Shown: piece by piece, positions 12,501 to 25,417 of the stretch
Layout of the letters: each line of letters opens with the position of its first letter
How positions within the stretch are numbered: the first letter of the stretch is position 1
Origin: Rostratula benghalensis
Taxonomy: Eukaryota > Chordata > Aves > Charadriiformes > Rostratulidae
NCBI GenBank assembly: GCA_013399305.1
Contig: VXAI01000028.1
Coordinates: 5,099,086 to 5,163,085 of the forward strand
Direction: 5' to 3'
DNA: 64,000 bases
Program-made: the position numbers and the translations under genes
Notes under the pieces: model-generated
The model's database searches: none
What the model was told of the DNA's origin: nothing
Seen by the model: the letters and a program-made list of their open reading frames with translations, nothing else

Positions 12501-15500
12501 ACGAAAGACCAAAGCAAAGTCAAGCAGAACAAAGCAATTACCAAGGTGGAATTCTGCCAGCAGAGAGTTTTCCCTTCTGCCCTTCACATAACAATCTATT
12601 TGCAACTGAAACTGGATTCTTGATTCCTGAAAAATTAGCAAAAAATGGGAACAAAACATTAAAACATTTTTCCACATATCACTGTAATGTTCATTTTGGC
12701 AGTGAAAGTCAACTTCCTTTTATTTCCAAGGCTTTGCTTTTCTTGCATTAAGAGACACCTTGTGGTGTTATGCTTCAATTTAATAACAACTCCATCAGTT
12801 TTTCTTTCACATGTTCTATCAGCAGTGACACGGCCTTCTAATCAACACCTNNNNNNNNNNNNNNNNNNNNNNNNNNNNNNNNNNNNNNNNNNNNNNNNNN
12901 NNNNNNNNNNNNNNNNNNNNNNNNNNNNNNNNNNNNNNNNNNNNNNNNNNNNNNNNNNNNNNNNNNNNNNNNNNNNNNNNNNNNNNNNNNNNNNNNNNNN
13001 NNNNNNNNNNNNNNNNNNNNNNNNNNNNNNNNNNNNNNNNNNNNNNNNNNNNNNNNNNNNNNNNNNNNNNNNNNNNNNNNNNNNNNNNNNNNNNNNNNNN
13101 NNNNNNNNNNNNNNNNNNNNNNNNNNNNNNNNNNNNNNNNNNNNNNNNNNNNNNNNNNNNNNNNNNNNNNNNNNNNNNNNNNNNNNNNNNNNNNNNNNNN
13201 NNNNNNNNNNNNNNNNNNNNNNNNNNNNNNNNNNNNNNNNNNNNNNNNNNNNNNNNNNNNNNNNNNNNNNNNNNNNNNNNNNNNNNNNNNNNNNNNNNNN
13301 NNNNNNNNNNNNNNNNNNNNNNNNNNNNNNNNNNNNNNNNNNNNNNNNNNNNNNNNNNNNNNNNNNNNNNNNNNNNNNAAAAAAAAAAAAAAAAAAAAAA
13401 AAAGAGAAGCACACATTAGTTCTTAGATTAAGGAAGTCCCATATGCAAATATGGGAGCAAATATATCTAACCTTATAACTGTATCAAAAAAAATAAATCC
13501 GAATGTAACTGGTCCCTTAGGATCCTAATTTGGCCAACTGAATTAAGAGACCAAAATATCAATTGGCTTTATGACTGAATGATGTGCCAGTAAGCTCTTT
13601 GAGGAGAAAAAGAACAAAAATAAAGCCTAATTTTAATGCTTGCATTCTTTTTTTAATAGTTGCATTTTATTATAAAAATATCATTCTAGAAATCCATCTG
13701 AGCAAACTTACTCCCATTGTGAATACAATTGTTCTGCATGAAAGGATTACCACTGAACTAGTAAGACAGTATGCTACACTGAGCAAATTAACACCAAACA
13801 ATGTTTCTGGGAGCAGGAATGCCTCTCACGTTTTCAAAGGGGGCAGAATTTATTCACAGGGATAGTATTTACAATGTGTGTGTGTGTGTCCCCTTCTGAA
13901 AGAGAAAGAAAAAAAGAACAAAATTGATCTTTGTATTTAAATCAGTAGTTAGTTTTATAATACATAGTTAACATACATACCACTCAGTGCTCCAACTGCT
14001 CCAAAATTTAATGACTTTCCATCCATGATACTGGCATCACATTCTATCTCACCCAGAAGGTTCAGGTTAGACCCCAATCCTGCATTTGTAAAAGGAGAAT
14101 CCTAAAAATAAGAACAAAACAAAATAAGGCCATGTCCATAACAGACTAGAGCAAAACTTTGTATAACTGATCTTACTACAGTGCATTTTCTTTTTCTAGT
14201 AGTTTAATTTTCCACAACAAAAATACCCCAGCAATTTGACCAGGGAATCTCAAATTACTACCATGGATGCCTTACGCCCTCTATAGGGTGTGACATATCT
14301 CAAGTGTAATAATGAGGTAATATAAAAAAACAATCAGTGAACAATTTATAATCAGTGAACAATTATATGCAAGCAAGAGCCTTACAAATGAAAAATCTCT
14401 TCCTCCCCAAAATACACACTTCATTTGGTCCCTAACCTGTCAGTCAACTTAAGTGGCATCTAATAATCACTGCACAAACCACAGTCTATATTTGAAACTC
14501 TTTATGACAGAGCAGTAAAAATGAAGTGTACATTTCCTCAAACTTTTAAGCCTATGATGGCAGCTCTGCACACAAAAATTAAGAAGTGGCATCAGTAACA
14601 ACCCGCTTTGGAAAATGTCTATTTGATATCATCACAACTGTTACTGTGATCAGGAAGTTTAACTAAGACGTAACTCACAGAAAGTATGGACCAACATTTA
14701 ATAAACTAATTAAAAATGGTCATACTATTACAGTACATGTAATAGAAGCTGAATCAGGAAACAGATCTACTGGAAACAGCTCAAAGTTCTGTCTTAATTG
14801 TCAAGTGAATCAGTTCCTTTTTGTACATACTAATTTGTAATGAACACAAGGAAACAAAAGAAAGACAGAGAAAACAGAAATGAAAAATACATTTGATCTT
14901 AGTAAGTCAGTCAGATTTTGTTAACTTTCAAACGAGCAGGGAGTGAATAAATTGAAAACTTGTTTTGTAAGATTCTAATTTACAGAGATATTCAAAGTAT
15001 TCTTCGCGTTTGAGTCACCAAAATGCTATCTGCCAGAAGAATCATGACTATATGACTAATATATAATCATGAAACAGACTGTAATCTTTTCATGTTCATT
15101 CTATACTATTCATACTTTTTTCTGCTTTCTCCTTCTGCATCCAAGAAGTATCATAACATTTTATCCCATTTTATCACATACCACAACAGATCTTCAAATT
15201 CACTGTGTATATTCATTGTGGTGTTCATTTTGACAGCTATGACTCAGAAAATAATGTAATTTGAAAATATTTTAGCATAATGAAACATTTGCAGTTTAGT
15301 GCACAGTGAAAATCTTCCCATGGGGGGTGGGAGCAGAAATTTGATTTTTAAAAAGGCCACCAAGATGATGGTCTTGAAAAGGTAGAAGACTGCAGAGCAG
15401 CTGCTGGCTTAACAGATTTCATTGCTCCCCAGACACTACAAGTACGAAGAAAATTAAGTCAGTGAAGTTTAGAACAAAAGGATCAGAGAAGTGATGGAAA

Positions 15501-18500
15501 GAATCTAAATGGGAATGGTGAAAGGTACTTGGAGGACAAAGTAAAAACAGGAATGCATTAGGATGAACAATACTTATTCCTCATGCTGTCCAAGTTCCTT
15601 GCCCATGGGTAATCAGACTGCATAGACCTGCAAGCCTGAAGACAAATTTTTAATATTCTGTTCCAAAAGCATTTGCTCAGTGCAGTATATTCAAAAGTAT
15701 TAGCAAAGAGGAAGAATTTCGTGCTCTACAGATCTGTCACTGCCGCAAAGCAAAGACAGCTGTTATCTTAAAAGCAGAGTGTAAAGGAGTAAGAAGGGAG
15801 TAAGAAGGACCCATCAGAAGTCCCAGTAACATTGTCCAAAATCATTCTACAGTCAAGACACAAATTTCTATCATCTGATAAACATATAATCAAGAGAGGG
15901 TAGGGAAAAATACAGGATACAGAGTGGCACTAGTTCACTTTATTTCTCAAAATCTAGATGCGCTTGATTCTTTGGCATAGCACCTTCACTGGCACAACAT
16001 CAAGGATGCACCAAGAAACAACTTATTTGGAGGATCTCATGACAAAGGGAACTACACCTGTTTCTCCCTAAAGACTATTTATCAGAATACTACAGAGTAT
16101 TTGATAAATAAGAAATCTACACCAACAAAATGGTACATGCCTCTTTGGTGGCTCTTTAGGACTCAAAAGTAATCATACCAGTACAATCAGTCACAACATG
16201 AGTAACTTCTCCAGTAAAAAGAAATAAAGATCGAATTCCCAGCACCTGTTAAAAATTTCAGTGGAGCTCTACAATCAGACAGCACTCAATTAAGAAGATG
16301 GTTTCAGAATTGCCAAGAGGAAGATGGTCTACTCTAACTTCACAGATCTGAAAGGTGATCTGATAACAGCTTTAGGCAGTGCAAGAACTGGGTGTGAATG
16401 CATGGAATTTCTGATACCTACCTGAGTGCCTCTGAGATAAGATATACAGCCTTTGAAATGAGGCAGAAAAAAACCTTTATAAAAAATGGAAACAGAAATT
16501 CACACCTACTTAATGAATAGGCAAGGACATGAAACAAACCACATAACCATACCTCTTTTTGAGAATATGAATCTGTGCAAAGTCTGACCAAAAGATTTCA
16601 AGACTGATACACAAATGGAAGAATGCAACTTATAAAAATAAAGGTGCATTTTGAAGTGAAAATTCAAAACCTTCAAGGAATGCAGAAACATTATTAAAAC
16701 AGAAGCGTGCATGCTTTCAAAGGGAGAATAAAATAAGCTGTCTCTTCAAACAGACAGAAAAATGCAGTACTGCATCTATATGACTACCATAGGATGGGTA
16801 AGAACCCAATCAAAACACATATCCAAGAAGAGGGAAAAATGGCAAGGAGGAATAGGTTGATAGTACAGAAAGTAACTTCAGGAATATACTTTTATTTAAA
16901 AACACAAGTAGAGATCAGCCTTTATATTTCTAAGGAGACTGGAAAAAAAGGCAGGAAAAGAAACCAAGCATGAGCTTTGCATGTTAACAGCAATCCCTAC
17001 TAACACAGAAAAGAAAGAAAAGGGGGGAAGACACAAACAAATGGCTATTCAAAGCATTTTAACAAAACATAAGCTCTCAGTTACACAAAAAATACTAGAC
17101 TACCTGGCAATTACTGCACCACTAAAGTATCTCTAACTTAGAGCATAAACCTATAGCAAAGGAGATAATACAAAGCTTTAAGACATGAAACAGGAGTTTC
17201 ATTCTCCCAAGTTCACCCATCTTTTAAAACCTCTAAAGCTAGTGAGGGCATAATTTATATTTTTAGAATCCTTTTTACTTTAAGATGTATTTATAAATAT
17301 TCTGGCAGCAAACACAGTCATGCTGAAGTTTCTAGTTGTGGTCAAAACTGGAATGCTTGAAGTTACTCAACACTATAAGACTAATAGTCCTGAATCACAT
17401 CTAGGCAAATAGTTAAAATGCTCAATTTTCAAGATGCATTAAATATCTGTCTTTGATACAGTTTGGCCATGGTTTATTTGCAACTTTTAAAAGGGATTAA
17501 AAGTCTACAGGCATTTCTTTTACACACTGAAATTCTAAAAACTGTTTTTCAGGGGGAATTTAGTGACAAGAAGTAATAGTCTACAAGGATGAGTCACATC
17601 CCTTTCAATTACATCAACTAAAATGTTTTTTTAAAAACACTTTTGTCACAGATTACTGCTAGCCACTCTGCTGCAAAACATCATAGTATTGTTTTTAACC
17701 AGAATTAACAACTTCCAGTCCATTACCAATTAAAAGTTTTTCTATGCTGGCTCCCTTAATACAACAAAAGGCTGCTGGCATTTTGCTTTCTTCCTTAAAG
17801 AGAAATCCCTGGAACTAAGATTGTGAATTCAAAAATCTTAGTTACTACAATAAAAAAACATAACCAAAAAACCAATTCAGAAATAAACACATTCTTCCAA
17901 TGCAAAATTTTGCTCACAGCCATACAAATCCACTGCCTGAGTGTTCTAACAGGTTCAAAACATCCTTCGTGTTGATCCACAACAACAAAAAGAAATGCAA
18001 CGTAAATGCAGCAATTTCAGTAGTAAGGAGATTGAACCTCAAAAAGTGACATCCACTTCCCCAACAATTGTATTAATTTCCAACTTAAATGATGTTCATA
18101 AGGAACATTCTACTCAAGTCAGATTAAAGAAACAATTGATCTACAGGATTAATAAACTTAGACTAAACTTAGAGAAAGTTTTAAATCTTTATCATGTTCT
18201 ACAAAAAAACTTACGTTCTTGTCTTCACTACCTGAACAGTAGACTTTCTGAAGTGCTCTATAATCAAAGAAAATCTTGAAATAGTACATTGTTCTCACAG
18301 CCAGCCATAAACTCAATTGGCATGTGGTTTTGTTGAAAGTTGTAAGTTTTAAGAGGGGTGCATAGAGGAGGACCTCCATGAGGTCCCCCAGAAAAAGCTG
18401 CCCAAATCCCTTTGTGTTTCAAGAGAAACTCAGACTTCGTATGCTGGTTGAGAGTAAGAGTGCAAAAAGAAATGGTACCGCGATAACGGCCGTAGCAGCA

Positions 18501-21500
18501 TACAGGGTAAATGATGAGTCCTATGCAGTACCGCGTCCAGGCCCACTTTACTACCAAACAATTGAGGTAACATGTTCATTTGTTCCTCTGCAACAACAGG
18601 GTCCACAAACTGGAAAACATAACTGCCTTTAATCAACTTCTCAAATGCAGTTGATGCTCAGAAAGACCAGCACAGTTATTTTAACAGTATTCTGGGTCAG
18701 CTGCTCTTGTTACTTTGCAGAAGAAACCTACCTTTTCTCTAATTAACTATTAGCATTACTATCTTAATCACGGAACACTATTTCACTTGAGATTCATACA
18801 GTCCAATAAAGAAAGTCAGCTCTTTCTCCACTTAGAGCATGCAAGAATAAAACAAAAGACAGACAGCATACCACAAGCAAACTGTCAGCTTGCTCATAAA
18901 AGATCAAGAGCAAGTCTTGTGCCTCAACAAATCTTTGAAGTGATGCCTCTTGGATTAGCTGAAATTCTGTGTAATAGGAGTTGTGTAATTGAGCAGAACT
19001 AAGGAATAAAATAGTGACACTTCCATGAAAAGGTATTTGTGCCTTGCTAAAATTGCAGATTTTTTTGGAATACTGTATTGAAAATCCTAGAGAACTGTAA
19101 AGGTGATTAAATATTTCAGATAAACTCACAGCAACGTGTTCTACAGCACCCAAAATAAATATCAGGAAGTTACAAACAGTGCTGCACAGTGGAATCTGGC
19201 TTTTTATTGTTGTTCTGTATCTTAATCTGTATTACAGTGACACATGTAAACAAACTGTTTTCATACAGATTTTCGCTATGTGCTTGCCAATTCAAAATGC
19301 TAAAATGCTTCACTATTTTTTTCTGCATAAACAAAGGGGCAGTGATAGCTCATTAGTGAGCCAGTCAGCACACAAACCTACACATTTACTCATAAGATTT
19401 AGCAATTGGTGAGAGAAACTAGTCTGTTTGCTTTGTTGACTTGCCACATGCGGTTTCTCCAGAGCAATAGAAAAAAGCATTGGAATTTAAAACCAAAGAT
19501 GCAGCTCCAGAAATGACAGAGATGTCTGGAGGTGGTGTTCAGAATGAGATACAAGTAGATACAATCTTTCAATGCTTTGAAAGCTGACAGTCTAACACTT
19601 TGGAATTTTTCATACCAGATCCAAAAACCTTTCACTGCAAACGACACTATTTTCTGTTTTGAGTATACCTTTGATTTTTCCTCAATGTAATTGAATAGCA
19701 ACATACTTAAATTTAAAAGAAGCACAAATCCTAAACTCAGTATTCCTTATCCCAGTAACAGAAATAATCCACAATTCAGGTGATGTAAATCACTAAAATA
19801 ATAAATGGAAGCAAAAAATTAATAACAGCAGTGTAATAATAAAATAATATTTAATCATAAAAACAGCAAAAAGGAAAAAAAATAGGGGTTTTGCAACTGT
19901 ATACATAAAAATACAACTTAAGACAATTACAAAAAAAAAAGTGGAATGATGGCAGGCATCACCCAGAAGAGTACCAAAAATGATGAGAAGAAAAAGGTTG
20001 CTGATTAAGATGAAATTAGAACCTTTTTATGAAATTACTCCAAAGCCATTACTTACTACACAGATGTCACTTCAGAGTATTTAAATCTACTAAAGTAAAA
20101 GAAGAAAAGTCTCTTGGGAATGCCAAAACCAGACACAATATTTATCCTAGGCATAGCTGCCAAGAGACATATAGCTGTTAAGCTGCTTAAAATATGCTTT
20201 CTTCTGTATAGCTCAGAAACATGATAAAAATCACAACATAAAGTAGATTTATTTTTTTTTTTCCACTGAGGAGGGAACTGACACACTAAACAGTCTTGTG
20301 GAATAACAGCAGCCTGAGTTATTTTGTGGAAGCACATCACAAATAGCTCCATTAGAGAGATACACATTAGAATACAACTAGGTGGAAACAAAGTCTAAGA
20401 TAACACATGAAAGCATATTTGAATATTTCAATGGAGACCAAAAGTACTGTTTAAAGCCAAGAAACTTGCCAAGTTAAAACTTCGACTGAATTCTTGGCTC
20501 CTAGTCAGCACGTCTAACACATTAAAGTATGAACTGCCTGCCTTACACTACCCCTAGCAAGTATGTTAATTAACACTTTCCTAACGTATGTGTAAGTAAA
20601 TCCACTGCTAATCCTCTCAGAATGCTACCATAAACTCCAAACCCAGAAAATTATTTTTACAGCACAATGCCTACCTTGCCTTCCTTCTTTACTAATAAAG
20701 TTGGAGAGGAAGAAGCAATTACTCCTTACAGGAGAAGAGGAATACCTGTTTCAGTCATTACTGCCATAAGGGATTAGTGGACCTGGGACAGTAACCAAAC
20801 CACCTCACTTATATCCCAGAAATTCTTTTAGCTTTGCTTTCTCCTACAGTATTTCAGAGGGATCCTCCACTAAAGTCAGATGCTGTAAAAATTTCACCAC
20901 TCCAAAAACACTTTTCCAAAAACCTCACAAACAGCTGCTTGTCTCTTTATAGCTATCAAGGCTTTCAACCTCAATTAACAAGTACCCTTTTGAAATAAAA
21001 GCATTGCTCATCCTATTCTTCCACAAGCAGTTTGTCATAAAGATCAGGAAAAAAAATGGTATCTTACACTTAAGTCACATTTCTCTGACCAGCCTGCTTC
21101 TTGTATCTTATCCTATCAAAGTCCATTCAGAAACAAAGTAAAACATGTAAAAAAAAAAAAAAAAAAAAGCCCTTGGGAACTGCATTAATGTAAGCATATA
21201 GCAAAAGTATGTTGTGGGACAAATAAGAACTTAAAATTCCTACTTCATTTTCCTACAGTTCTTTAACTGGATGGAAAGACAAGCAGCCTTTAATTTATGC
21301 AATTGCTTTTGTAGAATTATCTCACTTTTGCAGAACTGTCCCAAAGAACTAAAAAAGGTAGGAATAACACAATTCAAGAAAGCACACTCAGAGACAGTTA
21401 CTTCAATACAATTAGGACAGAAGACTGTTAATAGGACTAACTAGCCAAATCTAAATGCTTTTGATCTTAATTTCAAGCAATAAAAGATAATTCAGTGTGA

Positions 21501-24500
21501 AATATTAATGCAAATAAAAGGACTTATTCTAGAATGTCTTGCTAACATATGTAACCAGTAGCATGATTTTTAACCCCCCATCTTCAAACCAGAGCCACTG
21601 CAGTCTGCCTGTATCTCAGTAAGTCATAAATAACGTTCTCTACAAAGTGTTTAGTAAGTCTTTAATGACTGCATTTATTCTTGAAAGCTGAAGACCATCT
21701 GATATGGCACACCTAAGACGACAACCAAATTGCACATCAGTTTGCATTTCTAGAAAGTCTTTAAATAAATTTATTCCAAAGTATAGTGGAAAAGGAAAAG
21801 ACAAAAAGAGCATAACATCCATGTCTGCACAGATAACTAAATATTAAGACACTAAATGGAAATCTTAGTAGATTTGCTATTTGAGTTAATACCTTCCTAC
21901 AGAAAAATCCAGCAATGTACCAGAGAGACGTAATTGCTACTAGTCAGAAATTCGTACCTCTAATTCTATAAGTGCTGCAGTCACTGCATCTGTTGCCAGA
22001 GCACCAGCCTGTAGCTTTTCAATTGCCTGTAAAACAACATGTTTAAATGATCATTAGGAAATTCTAATATTCTACAACTCAGCCCTACATTTTCCTAGCC
22101 CTACACAAAACAAAATCTTTATCAAGTAAGTTTAAAATGTAAGAGAACATAAAAACAAGAGGCACTGGAAATGGTCAGCATGTGCCAAGCATGGGCAGAT
22201 CTGAAGGCATGATGTTACTACTCGGACATTGTGACACTGCATTTAGTAGCAGTTTCCCACATGGTCAAATGTATAGCAAAATAAATTCTTATAGCCAGTG
22301 TCCTCAAATACTTAATCTTTCAGACAAGAAGTTTCTAATTTTCCTTCCACGATTCAACAAAACTTGCTAATACCATATATGGTAACTGTCATGAAACTCA
22401 ATAAATAAGCTCATTTAAAAACCAACACACAAAACCAAATAAACTGAGACAATGTTATCTTCAAATTATATATACACATACAAAAATTAAATTCTGAAGT
22501 CTAATATTATTTCTTACTTATACTGGACAAGACCTTACAGTCAAGTTCTCACAGGGAACCCCAGAAAATTACTATGGCTGCAATTTCAGTTGCATACAAA
22601 TCTGCAAGTGTTTATTCTTCACAAATTTTATTTATGTTGGCTGCCTGGCCTAAGGAACCAAATGGAACCTCAAATTAGACTTAAATTCAACAGCAAACAA
22701 CCTTTTTTCAAACATTAACTAGCTGGAAATGTCGTCAGGGCTAATTCATAACTTTAATGAAGCTAGTGTTAAGTTTGGATTACTTTGGAGGCTTCTCATT
22801 ACTAGGATTGAGCAACAGAACCATAAAATGAAGTGATAATTATCAGAGGCCCAACTCTGAGATTCTTCTAAAAAGCCTGCCAAGCTCCCCAGTTCCCCCT
22901 CCCTGGAGAAAGCAAAAGGCATTAGAAAATTTGGAGACATGTATTCCAGCTTCTCATTCCACACTTATTATACAGGACTTGCCAGTTCCAAAGCGAAGTT
23001 CTTGGAGGAGACTTAAAAAAAAAATAATTAATTTCAATGGAAATTAAAGTCTTGCCATTCTCCCTTTCCAGCTTTGGGAAAAGTGTTTTGATTTTTTTGT
23101 TTTGTTTTTCCTGTTTCCATCCCCCCTCCTATTAAGAAGTTAAGAGCTATCAAGAAGAAAAGAATTCTAGAAATCCCTGTGATCAGAGAGCAATCTGGAC
23201 ACTAGAGTTTACATAAATTCAAAAAAAGATCAGACATTGATGGAAGAAAAACCCAGGCACCCTATTTAGCTCCAGGAATCCCAGGCACAGGAAGCTGCAG
23301 GAATACACTGTGTAGGTGTCAGTGTGCCCAATCTCCTGTTCCCCCACCATTCCTTTGGTGTCTGCTATTTGCCTCCACTGATGAGAATGTTGCTGCACCT
23401 CTATCACGTTAGCTGCTCCATTTTTCCTCTAGAACTGCATGCAGCCCGAGCAGCTAAACCCAGATATGTCTGCTCATACTGAAGGGATAGCCCTGCATTT
23501 CTTGTATACCACTACAAGACTCTGTAGCTGTACAACATACCTTCTGACAGGCTCTTTTGCACACATGCTTGTATTCTTTAGCTTTGGATTCGGAATGATA
23601 ACCTGCACCTACAATTAAGGCAAAAGGAAAAGAGATTATACTAACTGTCAAGGTACACCCTACAGTTTGAATAAAGGATTAAGATACAGGACTCATACAT
23701 TAAGATACAGCCTTCCTTATTCTAGATTAAGCTGAATGTAAAAATGATCATTCTTACATCAACGATTGACATTTTGCCTTCCAACACTGACTGAAATACT
23801 CAGTAAAATATAGAATACAGAGCACACATGCAGAAGCATAAAGGTATAAATCTCAGTGTCATACAGTCCCTTCATAGAAATACTCTCCAAGAGACTTGAG
23901 TTTTCCTCATTCTTGGAGAATTTCCAGCATAACATTTTATTTATTGCCCATTATTGGGCAACAACCTTGGGTTTAAACCAAACTCCAATTTTCCTTTTAC
24001 CGCAGATTTGCAAGTTTGCGATTGCCATTCTATTAATCTTCTGTCAATGCTACGTTCTTAGAGCTCACTAGTTCTGTTTTAGAACAAGGAGAGTTACTGG
24101 AAATAAGGATCATCCTTATTTTTAATCTTTTTCTCATTTTCAGTCTTTATGTCTGTCCTTTTCCATCTAACCATTTTGCCCAGTTTTTCAGCCACTGCTT
24201 CCCACTTTCATACCTGAAAATCATCTGTGTCCACTAAATACAGAATTAGAAAAATAAAAAAAAACTACCAAACATATTCAAATTCTATCTTCTTTCATTT
24301 TCCTATTTTCCGAACTTGAAAAATATGCTTGTATTTATCTCTAATTCCCTTTCCTCACCTCTGAAAACATTAGCTTTGAGAAACTCTATTAAATTAAGTT
24401 TTAACACTACAAGTGAAAGAAAAAAGAATTTTAAAGAGAGTAAAGTAACCCAGTAAAGGACAACATATTAAACAATTCTATTCACTCTTAAAACAGAAAA

Positions 24501-25417
24501 CCAGTGTCATCAAATATCAACCCAGAATAAGTTCTTTGAGGTTTGGTTACGGTTTTTTTCTTATCTTCACATTTTCAAAAACCAAGTAGCAAGTTGGTTT
24601 TTCAAATATTTTAGGTGTCACCAGGCTACTTTGCTCAATTTCACCTCATGTCATCAACATATGCTAAAAACAAATATACAGCCACATATAAGCATCACTA
24701 ATATTTTTCAAGATTAACAGTATTTAAGAAAGAACCTATTAGAAAAGAATTTATGAGCAAGAGACACATAATTTTTGTATCACATGTGAGGAGATGACAT
24801 CTTCACTACACCTGAAAAAAATAAATAGTAATTCACTTAAATATTAATAAAATAAAAAAATAAAAACAGACTTGGAAGTGTCAAAAGGGAAAAAAAAATA
24901 GGGAAAAAGTGAAGTTCTGCAACAAACTATCTGAAGAGATTTCAAAAAGTCTTAACCAGACAGTCTTTACAGACAAGCTAGACAAGCAGCCATCAGTAAT
25001 GAAACAGCTATGTTTGATTTTTATGTAGGGTCAGGAAATAGACTGAAAGATCTCTCACATTTGTAGGTGTTTCCAGGCTTAGCAGGTAATTGCAGAATTT
25101 GACATTTTATATAAATTTAGGGATTTTGTTTGGGGTTTTCTTTGTCAAGGAGAAAAAAACCCCCACCATTCAGAACATCCAAAAACTTACATTCTGATCA
25201 TCCAGCCAATGCAACTTCCAATTAAATAGTTTGTATGTGCATTGTTTCCATTCCAGCTGTTTTGCTGTTGCATCTTACCTGCATGGACAAGCACAAATCC
25301 CACTCGTTTTCCTCTTTGGGTTTGCTTTGTGTTGGGCTCTTTAACCACCACTTTCACAGCTGTAACCTGAGAGGATTTGGAAGGTAACACTTCTACTGAA
25401 CTTATCCCCTTCTCCAT
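6455..25417 (-). CDS. TASP1: TASP1 (threonine aspartase 1), N-terminal half, six coding exons
   Basis: Taspase 1 is an Ntn-hydrolase of the type 2 asparaginase family. It cleaves after Asp in regulators such as KMT2A/MLL, KMT2B, TFIIA alpha-beta and USF2, and must first cut itself into alpha and beta subunits. Joining the exons at 25279-25417, 23541-23608, 21958-22026, 13981-14101, 12542-12626 and 6455-6534 gives one open frame of about 187 residues with consistent splice phases (1, 0, 0, 1, 2, 1). Visible motifs are [19 protein letters not shown] near residue 41, [10 protein letters not shown] near residue 97 and [17 protein letters not shown] near residue 162, all closely matching the mammalian protein. 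Human TASP1 is 420 residues with its catalytic Thr near 234, so the catalytic exon and the beta subunit lie left of the window. Transcription starts in the CpG island near 28.1 kb. Identity is recalled from family knowledge, not from a search. Confidence 0.96.
6535..12541 (-). other. TASP1: TASP1 intron 6
   Basis: About 6.0 kb, AT-rich. It contains A19 at 8475-8493, an (AAAC)n tract at about 11434-11466 preceded by a C run, a 9-base perfect hairpin at 9707-9727 (loop ACC), and the longest gap-free open frame of the window on the opposite strand at 10532-11053 (see findings). Confidence 0.6.
11434..11466 (+). repeat. (AAAC)n low-complexity tract
   Basis: Repeated AAAC units ending in an A run, just after a C7 run. 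Confidence 0.85.
12542..12626 (-). CDS. TASP1: TASP1 exon 6
   Basis: An 85-base exon with acceptor AATTTTTCAG and donor GTAATTGC. Read with one base from exon 5 it gives [20 protein letters not shown] then LSAGRIPP and two bases of a Cys codon. It lies inside a longer open stretch in a different frame (12330-12677), which is only a shadow of this exon. The assembly gap starts 224 bases to the right, within the preceding intron, and does not touch coding sequence. Confidence 0.96.
12851..13378. other. Assembly gap (528 N) ending at a poly(A) run
   Basis: Unknown bases, followed directly by 25 A at 13379-13403. Long open frames reported through the N block are meaningless. The abrupt A25 edge suggests the gap was caused by homopolymer or low-complexity sequence. 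Confidence 0.99.
13875..13888 (+). repeat. (TG)7 dinucleotide repeat
   Basis: Seven TG units in TASP1 intron 5. Confidence 0.9.
13981..14101 (-). CDS. TASP1: TASP1 exon 5
   Basis: A 121-base exon with acceptor TTATTTTTAG and donor GTATGTATG. It encodes [20 protein letters not shown], then [20 protein letters not shown] and one base of the next Gly. TNAG-x-GS is the diagnostic type 2 asparaginase motif near the active site. One Met-to-Leu change (NAGMGS in human, NAGLGS here) is the only difference I notice in this exon. Confidence 0.97.
14102..21957 (-). other. TASP1: TASP1 intron 4, the longest complete TASP1 intron here
   Basis: About 7.9 kb, mostly AT-rich. It contains a 15-base perfect direct repeat at 14332-14346 and 14350-14364, an A20 run at 21149-21168, and an unusual CpG-retaining open segment at about 18300-18640 described in the findings. 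No other feature supported. Confidence 0.6.
14332..14364 (+). repeat. Short direct repeat, 18-base period
   Basis: aatcagtgaacaatt occurs perfectly at 14332-14346 and 14350-14364, separated by three bases. Confidence 0.85.
21958..22026 (-). CDS. TASP1: TASP1 exon 4
   Basis: A 69-base phase 0-0 exon of 23 codons, [20 protein letters not shown] followed by ELE. The acceptor is GTTTTACAG. The donor is GTACGAA, weaker than consensus because position +4 is C. Skipping this exon would keep the frame, so an in-frame skipped isoform is possible, though nothing here shows that it occurs. Confidence 0.96.
22027..23540 (-). other. TASP1: TASP1 intron 3
   Basis: About 1.5 kb of unremarkable AT-rich intron. 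Short open frames here show no recognisable protein signal. Confidence 0.6.
23541..23608 (-). CDS. TASP1: TASP1 exon 3
   Basis: A 68-base exon between acceptor TTAATTGTAG and donor GTATGTTG. With the single base carried from exon 2 it restores the conserved [15 protein letters not shown] segment and ends KRACQK on a codon boundary. The HAGAG stretch is the first conserved strand and turn of the Ntn-hydrolase core. The sequence matches the mammalian enzyme over nearly every residue. Confidence 0.96.
23609..25278 (-). other. TASP1: TASP1 intron 2
   Basis: About 1.7 kb of AT-rich sequence with A-rich low-complexity patches around 24245-24265 and 24845-24900. A 12-base direct repeat (attaagatacag) occurs twice near 23680 and 23700. 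Nothing else supported. Confidence 0.6.

Larger units (their letters stand above)
12627..13980 (-). other. TASP1: TASP1 intron 5, containing the assembly gap
   Basis: About 1.35 kb including 528 N. A (TG)7 run lies at 13875-13888. The known sequence on either side holds nothing else I recognise; exons 5 and 6 join in frame across it. Confidence 0.6.

Noticed and set aside
12330..12677. 115-codon minus-strand ORF
   Set aside because: Shadow frame over TASP1 exon 6; the true exon (12542-12626) is in another frame with proper splice sites.
12687..13478. Long open frames of 190-263 codons across this region
   Set aside because: They exist only because they run through the 528-base N gap.
18430..18640. 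Possible VMA21 retrocopy, from the hydrophobic [21 protein letters not shown] frame
   Set aside because: Only a short hydrophobic stretch resembles that protein; flanking residues and spacing do not fit, so no parent gene is claimed.
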